NCBI GenBank assembly: GCA_947381325.1
Contig: CANCUP010000008.1
Location: 1 to 39,082 of the forward strand
Source: Comamonadaceae bacterium
GTDB taxonomy: Bacteria; Pseudomonadota; Gammaproteobacteria; Burkholderiales; Burkholderiaceae_C
Length of the DNA: 39,082 nucleotides
Direction of reading: 5' to 3'
Shown here piece after piece: positions 10,169-18,747 of the stretch. Made by a program: the position numbers and the translations under genes. The notes beneath the pieces were generated by a model that searched no databases, was not told the DNA's origin, and saw nothing but the letters and a program-made list of their open reading frames with translations. The first letter of the stretch is position 1. Each line of letters starts with the position of its first letter.

Positions 10169-10591
10169 ATGAACCGTAGCGAAACCGCCATGTCTTTTTT
10201 TCAGAATGCACCATCCCTTGAACGTTTGGTCTACACATCCACGGTGCCAGAGCCCTTGGGCACGGTGGATTTGTTCAACATCTTGAACCAGGCACGCCAG
10301 AAGAATGCGATTCACGGCATCACAGGGCATCTCTTGTATGCCGATGGCAAATTCACGCAGTGCATCGAGGGACCCCCTGCAGCGGTCGAGCGTCTTTGGC
10401 AGTCTTTGCTCAAAGATCCCCGGCACGCGATGTTTCAGGTGTTGGAGCGGGGGCCCACAGACGCTCGTCGTTTCGCCGAATGGTCGATGGCGTTCAGCAG
10501 CTATCGCTACTTGAACGCCTTCAACATGCCGGGCTTTTTTCCGCTCGATGCCAACGGCCAGTCGGAAAAATCGGTGTTGATGCAAAAGTAA
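10169..10591 (+). CDS. BLUF-domain (FAD blue-light sensor) protein, stand-alone
   Basis: 'LERLVYTSTV', 'NAIHGITGHLLYADGKFTQCIEGPPAAVERLWQSLLKDPRH', 'FAEWSMAF' match BLUF architecture. Confidence 0.9.
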   Translation: MNRSETAMSFFQNAPSLERLVYTSTVPEPLGTVDLFNILNQARQKNAIHGITGHLLYADGKFTQCIEGPPAAVERLWQSLLKDPRHAMFQVLERGPTDARRFAEWSMAFSSYRYLNAFNMPGFFPLDANGQSEKSVLMQK

Positions 10592-10609
10592 TGTTTTAGG
10601 TGAATCGGT

Positions 10610-11218
10610 TCAAGCGAGTCTTAATGACTTGGCCTCGCGTGTGATCACGGCCTGTTGTTCTAGCGATGAAAGTGTGCGGTACAAGGCTTCGTGCGTCACG
10701 CCGAGTTGACCAGCCAAAGACTTGAGACCTGTGTTGACTTGGTATTGACCGTTTTGGCCCTCCGTGTGGAGGAGGTGAAGTACACGGTCCTTGACGGATT
10801 TCAAGTTCAATCGTTCACACTGCAGCCGCAAACGTTTGACTTCTTGGTTGAGCATGTGGATCCATCGGCCGGCAAAAGCTGGATCCTTGTTCAAAGCGTC
10901 AGCCATGGCGGCTAAAGGAATTTGAATGATGTGCGAATCGGCTACTGCCCGGGCATCGCAGTGATAGTGGGATGACTCAAGGCTGGCTTCGCTCACAAAC
11001 CCTTGCAGAGTCCGTTGAAGCACGACCGTGTCGCCATGCTGGCTCAAGCGTTCAAGCGTGACTTCGCCATGCACCACAAAAAACATCCAGTCAGGCTTTT
11101 TCCCCGTTTCGAAAATCAAGCAGCCTTTTTTCACAGATGTGCTCTGACACAAGGGGTGGAGGGTGTCTGGAAGCAAAGCGTTCAGGTTTGCGATGGCTTG
11201 CGAAAAAGAGGTGGGCAT
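10610..11218 (-). CDS. Crp/Fnr family transcriptional regulator
   Basis: cNMP-like fold 'GCLIFETGKKPDWMFFVVHGEVTLER' and C-terminal HTH 'KSLAGQLGVTHEALYRTLSSLEQQAVI'; start taken as MPTSFSQA (the ORF extends to 11287). Confidence 0.85.
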   Translation of the reverse strand: MPTSFSQAIANLNALLPDTLHPLCQSTSVKKGCLIFETGKKPDWMFFVVHGEVTLERLSQHGDTVVLQRTLQGFVSEASLESSHYHCDARAVADSHIIQIPLAAMADALNKDPAFAGRWIHMLNQEVKRLRLQCERLNLKSVKDRVLHLLHTEGQNGQYQVNTGLKSLAGQLGVTHEALYRTLSSLEQQAVITREAKSLRLA

Positions 11219-11235
11219 ATGACTTAAATCATATG
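11216..11235. promoter_or_regulatory. Perfect inverted repeat CATATGA-CTTAAA-TCATATG; Crp-type spacing; overlaps the presumed regulator start codon
   Basis: 7-bp arms with 6-nt spacer in the divergent Crp/Fnr-DUF4395 region. Confidence 0.7.
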
Positions 11236-11285
11236 CGAAGGCTTGGTCAAGCAGCACACTCGGGTTGAACCATTTCAAGGACACC

Positions 11286-12032
11286 ATGTCACACGCACTG
11301 TTTCAATTTGGCGAACGCCTTCCAGGCTACAACTTGGCTGTGCTCAATGAGCGCGCTGTCAGAGCTGCCGCCGGCCTGTTATTTTTCATGGCCATCATCG
11401 CCTTCATGAACGCCATGCTGTTGGGAAACTTTCAACCCACGCGTGTATTTGTAATTGCATTTTTGATGGACTTCACCATCAGAATTTTCATCAACCCTAG
11501 GTTTTCACCCAGCCTGATTCTTGGGCAATGGATGGTGCGTCGGCAAGAACCGGAGTATGTGGGGGCACCTCAAAAAAGATTTGCTTGGGCGATTGGGTTC
11601 ACGCTGGCCTTGTTGATGCTTTACTTGATTGTTATCAAGGGCGTCATTGGCCCCATCAACATGCTGGTGTGTGGCACATGCCTGCTGCTGCTGTTCTTTG
11701 AATCTGCATTTGGCATTTGCATGGGTTGCAAGCTCTACGACATGGTCAGCAAAAATCAAGTTGAGCTCTGCCCTGGCAATGTGTGCAGCTACACACCCTC
11801 ACCCGGTGCTGGCGGTAGTCTGGGGCAGGCCATGGTGGTCTTGGTGTATGCGGGAGCATTGATGGGCGTGGCGAGTTGGGTCTACGGCCATCCCACAGCA
11901 AGTCGACTGGTGGTAGATCAGAACGCATCAACCCTTTCAGATCCTGCAGAGCAAGAGCGATGCAAGGTGCCAGAATTTGCTAAAAAAATTGGGCACGAGC
12001 AGCAATGGAAATTACACAACGGATGTCAATAA
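11286..12032 (+). CDS. DUF4395-domain membrane protein
   Basis: Starts MSHALFQFGERLPGYN; 'LNERAVRAAAGLLFF', 'RFSPSLILGQWMVRRQEPEYVGAPQKRFAW', 'GICMGCKLYDMV'. Confidence 0.75.
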   Translation: MSHALFQFGERLPGYNLAVLNERAVRAAAGLLFFMAIIAFMNAMLLGNFQPTRVFVIAFLMDFTIRIFINPRFSPSLILGQWMVRRQEPEYVGAPQKRFAWAIGFTLALLMLYLIVIKGVIGPINMLVCGTCLLLLFFESAFGICMGCKLYDMVSKNQVELCPGNVCSYTPSPGAGGSLGQAMVVLVYAGALMGVASWVYGHPTASRLVVDQNASTLSDPAEQERCKVPEFAKKIGHEQQWKLHNGCQ

Positions 12033-12043
12033 AAGGAGTTTCT

Positions 12044-12325
12044 ATGACCGTCAATCACATTCAAATCCGCGTCGAAAACATCAAATGTGGTGGCTGTGAA
12101 AAGTCAATCATCAAAGGACTTTCTGCCATCGAAGGCATTACACATATCTCGATCAACCGCGATCAACAGTTGGTCAGCGTAGACGCTGAAGACGCATTGC
12201 GTGACGCGCTTGTTGCAAAGCTCAAATCGATGGGCTATCCAGAGCATGGCAGCGTCAGCGGACTCGATGCCGGTCTTGCCAATGCCAAATCTTTTGTGAG
12301 TTGCGCCATTGGGCGTGTGTCATGA
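12044..12325 (+). CDS. Heavy-metal-associated (HMA) domain protein
   Basis: 'IQIRVENIKCGGCEKSIIKGLSAIEGI' with a CxxC metal-binding motif; RBS aaaaggag. Confidence 0.82.
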   Translation: MTVNHIQIRVENIKCGGCEKSIIKGLSAIEGITHISINRDQQLVSVDAEDALRDALVAKLKSMGYPEHGSVSGLDAGLANAKSFVSCAIGRVS

Positions 12326-12326
12326 T

Positions 12327-12378
12327 TTGACAGCGCAAGAAACAGGTCGATTTAATATATCAATCGATGCTTATATAA
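12327..12378 (+). promoter_or_regulatory. Putative promoter/AT-rich operator region upstream of the OsmC gene (TTGACA, TTTAAT, palindrome TTATATAA)
   Basis: TTGACA 12327-12332, TTTAAT 12351-12356 (18-nt spacer), TTATATAA 12371-12378. Confidence 0.35.
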
Positions 12379-12423
12379 TAACGGCTGAGGTCATTGACGC
12401 ATTGACACCATCAGGAGGTCGAC

Positions 12424-12873
12424 ATGTCAGGTAAAACCGTTCAAGTTGAGTTGAGGCAACAAGCCAACTATCAATTTCTAATTTCGTTTGATGAAAACCT
12501 ACCCCCTCTTTTAGGGGACGAGCCTGCACCATTGGGCGAGGGCAAAGGGCCATCGCCCGTTCAGTTGCTGGCCGCTGCCGTGGGGAATTGCTTGAGCGAC
12601 TCCTTGTTTTTTGCCTTGCAAAAATTCAAGCAGTCTCCCGAGCCCATACACACCATCGTGCAAGCCGAGGTGGGGCGAAATGCCGAGGGCCGGATGCGTG
12701 TGTTGCGCATGACGGCCAAATTGCACTTAGGTGTCCAAGCGCACGAACTGCAACAACTTGACCGTGTCCTGGAACAGTTTGAGGCTTTCTGCACAGTGAG
12801 CCAAAGCGTGGGGCTGGGCATACCGATTCATACCCGTGTGCTGGACTCCCAAGGTGTTGTCCTCAAGGACTGA
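12424..12873 (+). CDS. OsmC family protein
   Basis: 'GPSPVQLLAAAVGNCLSDSLFFALQK' and 'AFCTVSQSVGLGIPI' with two conserved cysteines. Confidence 0.88.
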   Translation: MSGKTVQVELRQQANYQFLISFDENLPPLLGDEPAPLGEGKGPSPVQLLAAAVGNCLSDSLFFALQKFKQSPEPIHTIVQAEVGRNAEGRMRVLRMTAKLHLGVQAHELQQLDRVLEQFEAFCTVSQSVGLGIPIHTRVLDSQGVVLKD

Positions 12874-12903
12874 GAAGTTCAAACCATCAGAAAAGTGATT
12901 CTT

Positions 12904-13021
12904 ATGAAAACCGCCCATGACCTCGTTGCACAAGCCAAATCTCAAACCCACGAAATTCCAATGGAGCAGGCTCGCTGCAGGCAAGCCCACCGCAAAGCCT
13001 GTCTTACCTGCCTTTGAGTGA
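12904..13021 (+). pseudogene. Rhodanese-like domain gene remnant with an internal deletion
   Basis: Frame 1 MKTAHDLVAQAKSQTHEIPMEQA (rhodanese N-terminus), then frame 2 LAAGKPTAKPVLPAFE* (rhodanese C-terminal tail); catalytic core absent. Confidence 0.72.
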
Positions 13022-13033
13022 GTCCGCCGCAGC

Positions 13034-13894
13034 ATGCAAACCCCAACCATCCAATCGTTCTTTGATCCAGCCACCTTCACCGTCACGCACGTGGTGTCAG
13101 ACCCAAGCACGCGGCGAGCCGTCATCATTGACAGCGTGCTGGATTTCGATGCCAAGTCAGGTCGCACCTCGCACATCAGCGCAGATCAGCTGATTGCCTA
13201 TGTGCGAAAGGCGGAGTTGACCGTGGATTGGATATTGGAGACACACGCCCACGCCGACCACCTCTCTGCGGCCATTTACTTGAAAGAAGAATTAGGCGGA
13301 CGCATCGCCATTGGGCGCGAGATATGTTCGGTGCAGACAACATTTAAAAAAGTGTTCAACGCGACCGACATGGACACCAGCGGCGCTGATTTCGATCGAC
13401 TGCTCGACGATGGTGAGGTGTTGCGTTTTGGCCATTTGGAACTGACGGCGATGCATACCCCCGGTCATACACCGGCGTGCATGACTTTCGTCTGCGGTTC
13501 AGACGCGTTTGTCGGTGACACGCTGTTCATGCCCGACTATGGCTCGGCGCGTTGTGACTTTCCGGGTGGCGATGCGGCCACTCTGTTTCAATCGATTCGA
13601 AAAATATTGGCACTCGACCCCTCCACGCGTCTGCACATGTGCCATGACTATCCACCTGCTGGCCGGGAGCCGATGTGGACCAGCAGCGTTGCTGCACAGC
13701 GCAAAAGCAATATCCATGTGCACGATGGCATCACGCAGTCCGACTTCGTCAGCATGCGCAAAGCGCGGGACAAAACCTTGGACATGCCTGTTTTGATCCT
13801 GCCATCGGTGCAGGTGAATGTGCGAGCGGGCAAACTGCCGCCGGCTGAAGACAATGGTGTGAGCTACTTGAAGGTTCCCCTGAACCTTCTTTGA
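13034..13894 (+). CDS. MBL-fold hydrolase, persulfide-dioxygenase-like (ETHE1/Blh)
   Basis: 'ILETHAHADHLSAAIYLKEELGGRIAIG', 'HTPGHTPACMTFV', 'GDTLFMPDYGSARCDFPGGDAATLFQSI', 'MCHDYPP'. Confidence 0.88.
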   Translation: MQTPTIQSFFDPATFTVTHVVSDPSTRRAVIIDSVLDFDAKSGRTSHISADQLIAYVRKAELTVDWILETHAHADHLSAAIYLKEELGGRIAIGREICSVQTTFKKVFNATDMDTSGADFDRLLDDGEVLRFGHLELTAMHTPGHTPACMTFVCGSDAFVGDTLFMPDYGSARCDFPGGDAATLFQSIRKILALDPSTRLHMCHDYPPAGREPMWTSSVAAQRKSNIHVHDGITQSDFVSMRKARDKTLDMPVLILPSVQVNVRAGKLPPAEDNGVSYLKVPLNLL

Positions 13895-13943
13895 GCAAGC
13901 ATGACGCGTTTTGGCAAAGGTCTCGCGTCACATCGCTTGGGTT

Positions 13944-14984
13944 TCAGCGAATTGGAATCGCGTATTGCAAGCCGCCTTTGTTCCACTGGGCGTTGAGGCC
14001 GCGCTTCAAGCCGAGGGCGGTTTTTTCACCCAGGTGATGTTCGAACATCTCGCCATAGTTGCCCACGGTAGCGATGGCGCGGGCCAGCCAGTCGCGGTCA
14101 AGCCCCAGCAGCTTGCCGGTGTCGTCTGTCTTGCCCAATAGACGCAGCACCACGGGATCAGTGCTCTCATTCTTCAAGGTCTCCAGATTGGCTGCGGTGA
14201 TGCCCACCTCTTCGGCTTCAATCAAGCCATAAATGGTCCACTTCACAATGGCCAGCCACTCGTCGTCACCACGACGCACCAAGGGGCCCAGCGGTTCTTT
14301 GGAAATCAGCTCTGGCAAGATCACATGGTCTTTCGGGTCCTTGGCTTCTTTGGCTCGTATTGAGGCCAGGCCCGAGCCATCGGTGGTGTAAGCCTTGCAG
14401 CGACCCGCAAAGTAGGCGGCATTGGCCGCGTCAAACTTTTCAAACACCACAGGTTTGAGGTCGAGTTTGTTGGAGCGTGAAAAGTCGCTCAGGTTTTTCT
14501 CGGTGGTGGTGCCCGATTGCACGCACACGGTGGCCCCTTTGAGTTGCTTGGCACTCTTGAGGTTGGCTTTGGCTGGCACCATGAAGGCTTGACCATCGTA
14601 AAAAGTCACGGCGGTCTGGTGCAGCCCCAGCGAGGCGTCGCGTGTCAGCGTGAAGGTGGTGTTGCGTGACAGCACATCCACCTCGCCCGATTGCAGCGCG
14701 GTGAAGCGTTGCGGGGCGGACAGTGGCACAAACCGCACTTTGTTGGGGTCCCCCAGCACGGCTGCAGCCACGGCACGGCAGACGTCCACATCCAAGCCAG
14801 TCCATTTGCCTTGGCTGTCGGCCGCACCAAAACCTGCCAGGCCGGTGTTGACGCCGCACACCACTTGGCCGCGTTGTTTCACCGCATCCAGTGTTTTACC
14901 GGCCCAAGCGGGTGCGATGCACAGGCCCAAAACAACAGTGGCGAGCAGAAGGCGTGAAAAGGGTTGAATCAGACGGCGTGTCAT
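13944..14984 (-). CDS. aapJ: General L-amino acid ABC transporter substrate-binding protein
   Basis: Signal peptide; 'TLDAVKQRGQVVCGVNTGLAGFGAADSQGKWTGLDVDVCRAVAAAVLGD', 'VGNYGEMFEHHLG' typical of AapJ. Confidence 0.9.
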   Translation of the reverse strand: MTRRLIQPFSRLLLATVVLGLCIAPAWAGKTLDAVKQRGQVVCGVNTGLAGFGAADSQGKWTGLDVDVCRAVAAAVLGDPNKVRFVPLSAPQRFTALQSGEVDVLSRNTTFTLTRDASLGLHQTAVTFYDGQAFMVPAKANLKSAKQLKGATVCVQSGTTTEKNLSDFSRSNKLDLKPVVFEKFDAANAAYFAGRCKAYTTDGSGLASIRAKEAKDPKDHVILPELISKEPLGPLVRRGDDEWLAIVKWTIYGLIEAEEVGITAANLETLKNESTDPVVLRLLGKTDDTGKLLGLDRDWLARAIATVGNYGEMFEHHLGEKTALGLKRGLNAQWNKGGLQYAIPIR

Positions 14985-15091
14985 AGGGGCTCCAGCGGAT
15001 CAAACGGAGTGCGCATTGTCCGTCAATCCATGACCCCCCTATGGATGCGACTAATATTCAGTCATTCACAGATTGACTCGGAGCCATCCGC

Positions 15092-16285
15092 ATGAATATC
15101 CCTCGCACGCTTGCCACTCGGCTCGGCCTGATCGCGATTTTTTCCGCCCTTGCAGGTGGTTGTGCATTTGTCAGCCCCCACCTGGAACCTAAGACGCGCT
15201 ATGCCTACGTGGCCAGCGAAGCCGATGCACAGGTGGTGGTGATTGATTTGGGCACAGAGCAGGTGATTGAAAAAATCCCCACTGGCAAAGTACCGCATGC
15301 CATGGCGACCTCGCGCAACGGAAAAATCTTTGTCAACAACCGAGGTTCCAACAACCTGACCGTGCTCCATGCCCACACCTTTCGCATGTTGGGCGCGATC
15401 GACTTGCCAGGCACCTCGTTTCAATTGGCCACTTCGCCCGACGACAAAACACTGGCTGTGGTGTACCGAGATGTGCTCAAGCTGACTTTGATTGACCTCG
15501 ATGAAAACACCATCCTCAAAACCATCGACATCGCGCCAAACGACACGGGTTTCCATGGCGTGATGATGAAGCACCCTCACTGGACACCCGATGGCAAGTT
15601 TGTGTATGTGGCCGATGCAGCGCACCGACGCATCGTCAAGGTGGATGTGGCCGCTGGCCAAGTGGTCAAGTCCATCGAGATCGACGGCTACAACCATTAC
15701 CTGCATGCATCGCCCGATGGACAGCTGCTGTATGCGGTGAACGAGCAACAAGGCGGCGGCACCAGCTTGACGCTGATCGATGCCAAGACCGATCGCATCG
15801 TCAAACACCTGCCGGTTGCATTGGCTGCGGGTGAAAAGCCCTCCGGTCACCACGGTGCATTCACCCGCGATGGCCGCTACTTTTTGTTTTGCAACGAAGG
15901 CGGGCGGCAAATTTCGGTGTTGGACACGCGCACACAGGCTTGGGTCAAAACCATTGCCACGGGGCAGGGACCCGGCCATGCCGCTTTATCCCCTAATGGT
16001 CAGCAGTTTTTTGTGATCCATCACAACGACGGGGTGGTCAGCGTGATCGATGCCAACACCCTCACGCTGGTGCGTCACATCCAAGTGGGTCAAGGCAACA
16101 AGCAATCGCATGCTGCGTGGTTCACGCCCGACAGCAAATTCTTCTATGTGGTGGCTTCAGACGACAAGCAGTTGGTCAAGATTGATGTGGCGCAACTGGC
16201 GGTGGTGAGCCGGATGCCTGTGGGCGGGCGCTCGATGTTTTTTGCGGTGAAAGACGGCATGGCGTTTCCAGCCACCGAGTATTGA
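15092..16285 (+). CDS. YncE-like beta-propeller lipoprotein (cytochrome D1-like repeats)
   Basis: Lipobox 'LAGGC'; repeated 'VYVADAAHRRIVKVDVAAGQVV' blades. Confidence 0.8.
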   Translation: MNIPRTLATRLGLIAIFSALAGGCAFVSPHLEPKTRYAYVASEADAQVVVIDLGTEQVIEKIPTGKVPHAMATSRNGKIFVNNRGSNNLTVLHAHTFRMLGAIDLPGTSFQLATSPDDKTLAVVYRDVLKLTLIDLDENTILKTIDIAPNDTGFHGVMMKHPHWTPDGKFVYVADAAHRRIVKVDVAAGQVVKSIEIDGYNHYLHASPDGQLLYAVNEQQGGGTSLTLIDAKTDRIVKHLPVALAAGEKPSGHHGAFTRDGRYFLFCNEGGRQISVLDTRTQAWVKTIATGQGPGHAALSPNGQQFFVIHHNDGVVSVIDANTLTLVRHIQVGQGNKQSHAAWFTPDSKFFYVVASDDKQLVKIDVAQLAVVSRMPVGGRSMFFAVKDGMAFPATEY

Positions 16286-16297
16286 CAGAGCGCGCCG

Positions 16298-17134
16298 TCA
16301 GGCCGAGGTTCTGAGTTGGTAGGGGCGCGTGTGCTGCAGGCTGGGGAGCTTTTTTCGCGCTTGTAGAACTTCAGACAAGTCAAGCTCCGCCATCAAAATT
16401 CCCGTGCCTTCTGGTTTTTCGGCCACCACCTCGCCCCATGGGTTGACCACCAGCGAGTGCCCATAGGTGGTGCGTCCATCTTCGTGCAGACCATGCTGCG
16501 CTGGAGCCAAAACAAAACAACCTGTTTCGATGGCACGCGCGCGCAACAGAGTGTGCCAATGCGCCAGACCGGTTGGCACGGTGAAGGCCGAGGGCACGGC
16601 CAAGATGTCTGCGCCTGCCAGCGCGAGGTCGCGGTAGAGCTGTGCAAAACGCAGGTCATAGCACACGCTCATGCCCAGCGTGTAGTTGGCGCCTTTCACG
16701 ACCACAGCCTCTTGGCCTGCGACAAAACGTGCCGACTCTTGGTAACGCTCACCGCGCCCGAGGTCTACATCGAACAAATGAATTTTGTCGTAGTGCGCCA
16801 CCACATCACCTTGTCGGTTAATGAAGAAGCTGCGATTGGCCAGCCGCTGAGCTTCGACGCGAATGGCGATGGAGCCGACCAACACATCCATCTGGTACTG
16901 CCGTGCGAGCGCGCTCATGGTTTGCAGGTGTGGGTCATCTGCTTGCGCATGAGATTTTTCCAACAAGGCGCAAGGGCGACGGTCCAGCACCGTGGTCATT
17001 TCTGGTGTGACCAAGAGGTCTGCGTTGTGCCGTGCAGCATCTTCAAAACCTGCTTTCACACAGGCGAGGTTGATGTCGGCTTCGGTGCTGGCGCGCATTT
17101 GCAGCAGCGCGACTTTCAGAGGGCGTGGGTTCAT
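16298..17134 (-). CDS. Carbon-nitrogen hydrolase (nitrilase superfamily, Nit1-like)
   Basis: Glu 'LLVTPEMTTV', Lys 'HYDKIHLFDVD', Cys 'GMSVCYDLRFAQLYR'. Confidence 0.9.
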   Translation of the reverse strand: MNPRPLKVALLQMRASTEADINLACVKAGFEDAARHNADLLVTPEMTTVLDRRPCALLEKSHAQADDPHLQTMSALARQYQMDVLVGSIAIRVEAQRLANRSFFINRQGDVVAHYDKIHLFDVDLGRGERYQESARFVAGQEAVVVKGANYTLGMSVCYDLRFAQLYRDLALAGADILAVPSAFTVPTGLAHWHTLLRARAIETGCFVLAPAQHGLHEDGRTTYGHSLVVNPWGEVVAEKPEGTGILMAELDLSEVLQARKKLPSLQHTRPYQLRTSA

Positions 17135-17239
17135 GGCCTTGATCTTAGCGAGCCGCCAAACGGCAACGCTCATGGTGGGTGTTGCGCGAGACGACAGGGT
17201 GCTTGTCTATATACGCCACAGCACATAAGCAAACAACAA

Positions 17240-17258
17240 TTGATTCGTTGTTGATTCG
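17240..17258 (+). promoter_or_regulatory. Direct repeat TTGATTCG x2, period 11 bp, upstream of the hydrolase-cysTWA operon
   Basis: TTGATTCG at 17240-17247 and 17251-17258. Confidence 0.4.
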
Positions 17259-17274
17259 AGACGGGCCTCACACA

Positions 17275-17889
17275 ATGCAGGCCATGTCTTCTTCTCCCAC
17301 ACTCATCATCGTGCCCGGTTGGCGCGATTCAGGCCCTGGCCACTGGCAGAGCCTGTGGGCCGACGGCTTGACGCATGCTGTTCGGGTGCAGCAAGACGAT
17401 TGGATGTCACCCACCCGCAGCGCCTGGGTGCGCAGCATTGGCCACACCGTGTTGGCACAAGACGGCCCGGTGGTGCTGGTAGGTCACAGCTTGGGCTGCA
17501 TTGCCATCACGCATTTGCCGCCCGAGGTGGTGACACGCGTTCAAGGCGCTCTGTTGGTGGCCCCGGCCGATCCTGAGCGTCGTGCACCTTTGGTCGACTT
17601 TGCCCCCGTGCCTTACCAGCCTTTGCCTTACCGCAGTGTGTTGGTGGCCAGCAGCAACGACCCTTATTGTTCAGTTCGCACCGCAGGGGCCTATGCCCGC
17701 TCGTGGGGCAGTGAATTTGTCCGTTTGCAAAACGCTGGGCACATCAATGTCGAGTCGGGTTTTGGCGACTGGCCGCTGGGACTGGCGCTGTTGCAATCCC
17801 TGGTTGGACACAGCTTGAGCTTACGTGCCCCGCTTTCCGTGGCACACCCTCACGGTCATGCGCGGGTCCCAGCCACTGTTCAAGGTTAA
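17275..17889 (+). CDS. RBBP9/YdeN-type alpha/beta hydrolase
   Basis: 'TLIIVPGWRDSGPGHWQSLWAD', 'VVLVGHSLGCIAITH', 'NAGHINVESGFGDWPLG'. Confidence 0.85.
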   Translation: MQAMSSSPTLIIVPGWRDSGPGHWQSLWADGLTHAVRVQQDDWMSPTRSAWVRSIGHTVLAQDGPVVLVGHSLGCIAITHLPPEVVTRVQGALLVAPADPERRAPLVDFAPVPYQPLPYRSVLVASSNDPYCSVRTAGAYARSWGSEFVRLQNAGHINVESGFGDWPLGLALLQSLVGHSLSLRAPLSVAHPHGHARVPATVQG

Positions 17890-17892
17890 TTC

Positions 17893-18747
17893 ATGGCACT
17901 CTTTTCTTTGCCACAGCGGCACCGCCCTGCGCGCGTGCTGCCGGGTTTCAACATCACCCTGGGCTTCACGCTGACGTACCTCAGCTTGATCGTGCTCATT
18001 CCTTTGTCGGCCTTGATCTTCAAAACTTTCACGCTCACCTGGGAGCAGTTTTGGGCTGCCGTTACAGGCCCGCGTGTGATGGCCTCTTACCGCTTGACCT
18101 TTGGTGCCTCACTGGTGGCGGCTTTGGTGAATGTGGTGTTTGGCTTGCTGGTCGCTTGGGTGCTGGTGCGTTACAACTTCTTTGGCAAGAAGGTGGTCGA
18201 TGCCTTGGTGGACTTGCCGTTTGCGCTGCCCACCGCGGTGGCGGGTATATCGCTGACGGCTTTGCTGGCGGGCAACGGCTGGATCGGTCAGTACCTTGAA
18301 CCGCTGGGCATTCAGTTGGCGTTCAACCCCAACGGGGTGGTGATTGCCTTGATCTTCATTGGCTTGCCGTTTGTGGTGCGCACCGTGCAGCCGGTGTTGG
18401 AAGATGCCGAAAAAGAACAGGAAGAAGCCGCCACATGTCTGGGGGCCACGCGCTGGCAAATTTTCAGTCGGGTGATTTTTCCGTCCATCGCGCCTGCCCT
18501 GTTGACAGGCTTTGCCATGGCTTTTGCGCGCGCCATTGGTGAGTACGGCTCGGTCATTTTCATTGCCGGCAACATGCCCATGGTGTCGGAGATCACGCCA
18601 CTCATCATCATCGGCAAGCTGGAACAGTACGACTACGCGGGCGCCACTGCGGTGGCGGTGGTGATGCTGGTGATCTCGTTCGTGTTGTTGCTGGTCATCA
18701 ACGCCTTGCAAGCTTGGCAGCGTCGCCACACCGGAGCGCCCGCATGA
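17893..18747 (+). CDS. cysT: Sulfate ABC transporter permease CysT (CysU)
   Basis: '[64 protein letters not shown]'; followed by cysW and cysA. Confidence 0.94.
   Translation: MALFSLPQRHRPARVLPGFNITLGFTLTYLSLIVLIPLSALIFKTFTLTWEQFWAAVTGPRVMASYRLTFGASLVAALVNVVFGLLVAWVLVRYNFFGKKVVDALVDLPFALPTAVAGISLTALLAGNGWIGQYLEPLGIQLAFNPNGVVIALIFIGLPFVVRTVQPVLEDAEKEQEEAATCLGATRWQIFSRVIFPSIAPALLTGFAMAFARAIGEYGSVIFIAGNMPMVSEITPLIIIGKLEQYDYAGATAVAVVMLVISFVLLLVINALQAWQRRHTGAPA

Noticed and set aside
15062-15979. 305-aa minus-strand ORF
   Set aside because: Antisense to the YncE-like lipoprotein gene with clear blade repeats and lipobox.
16457-17254. 265-aa plus-strand ORF
   Set aside because: Antisense to the nitrilase, which has all three catalytic residues in context.
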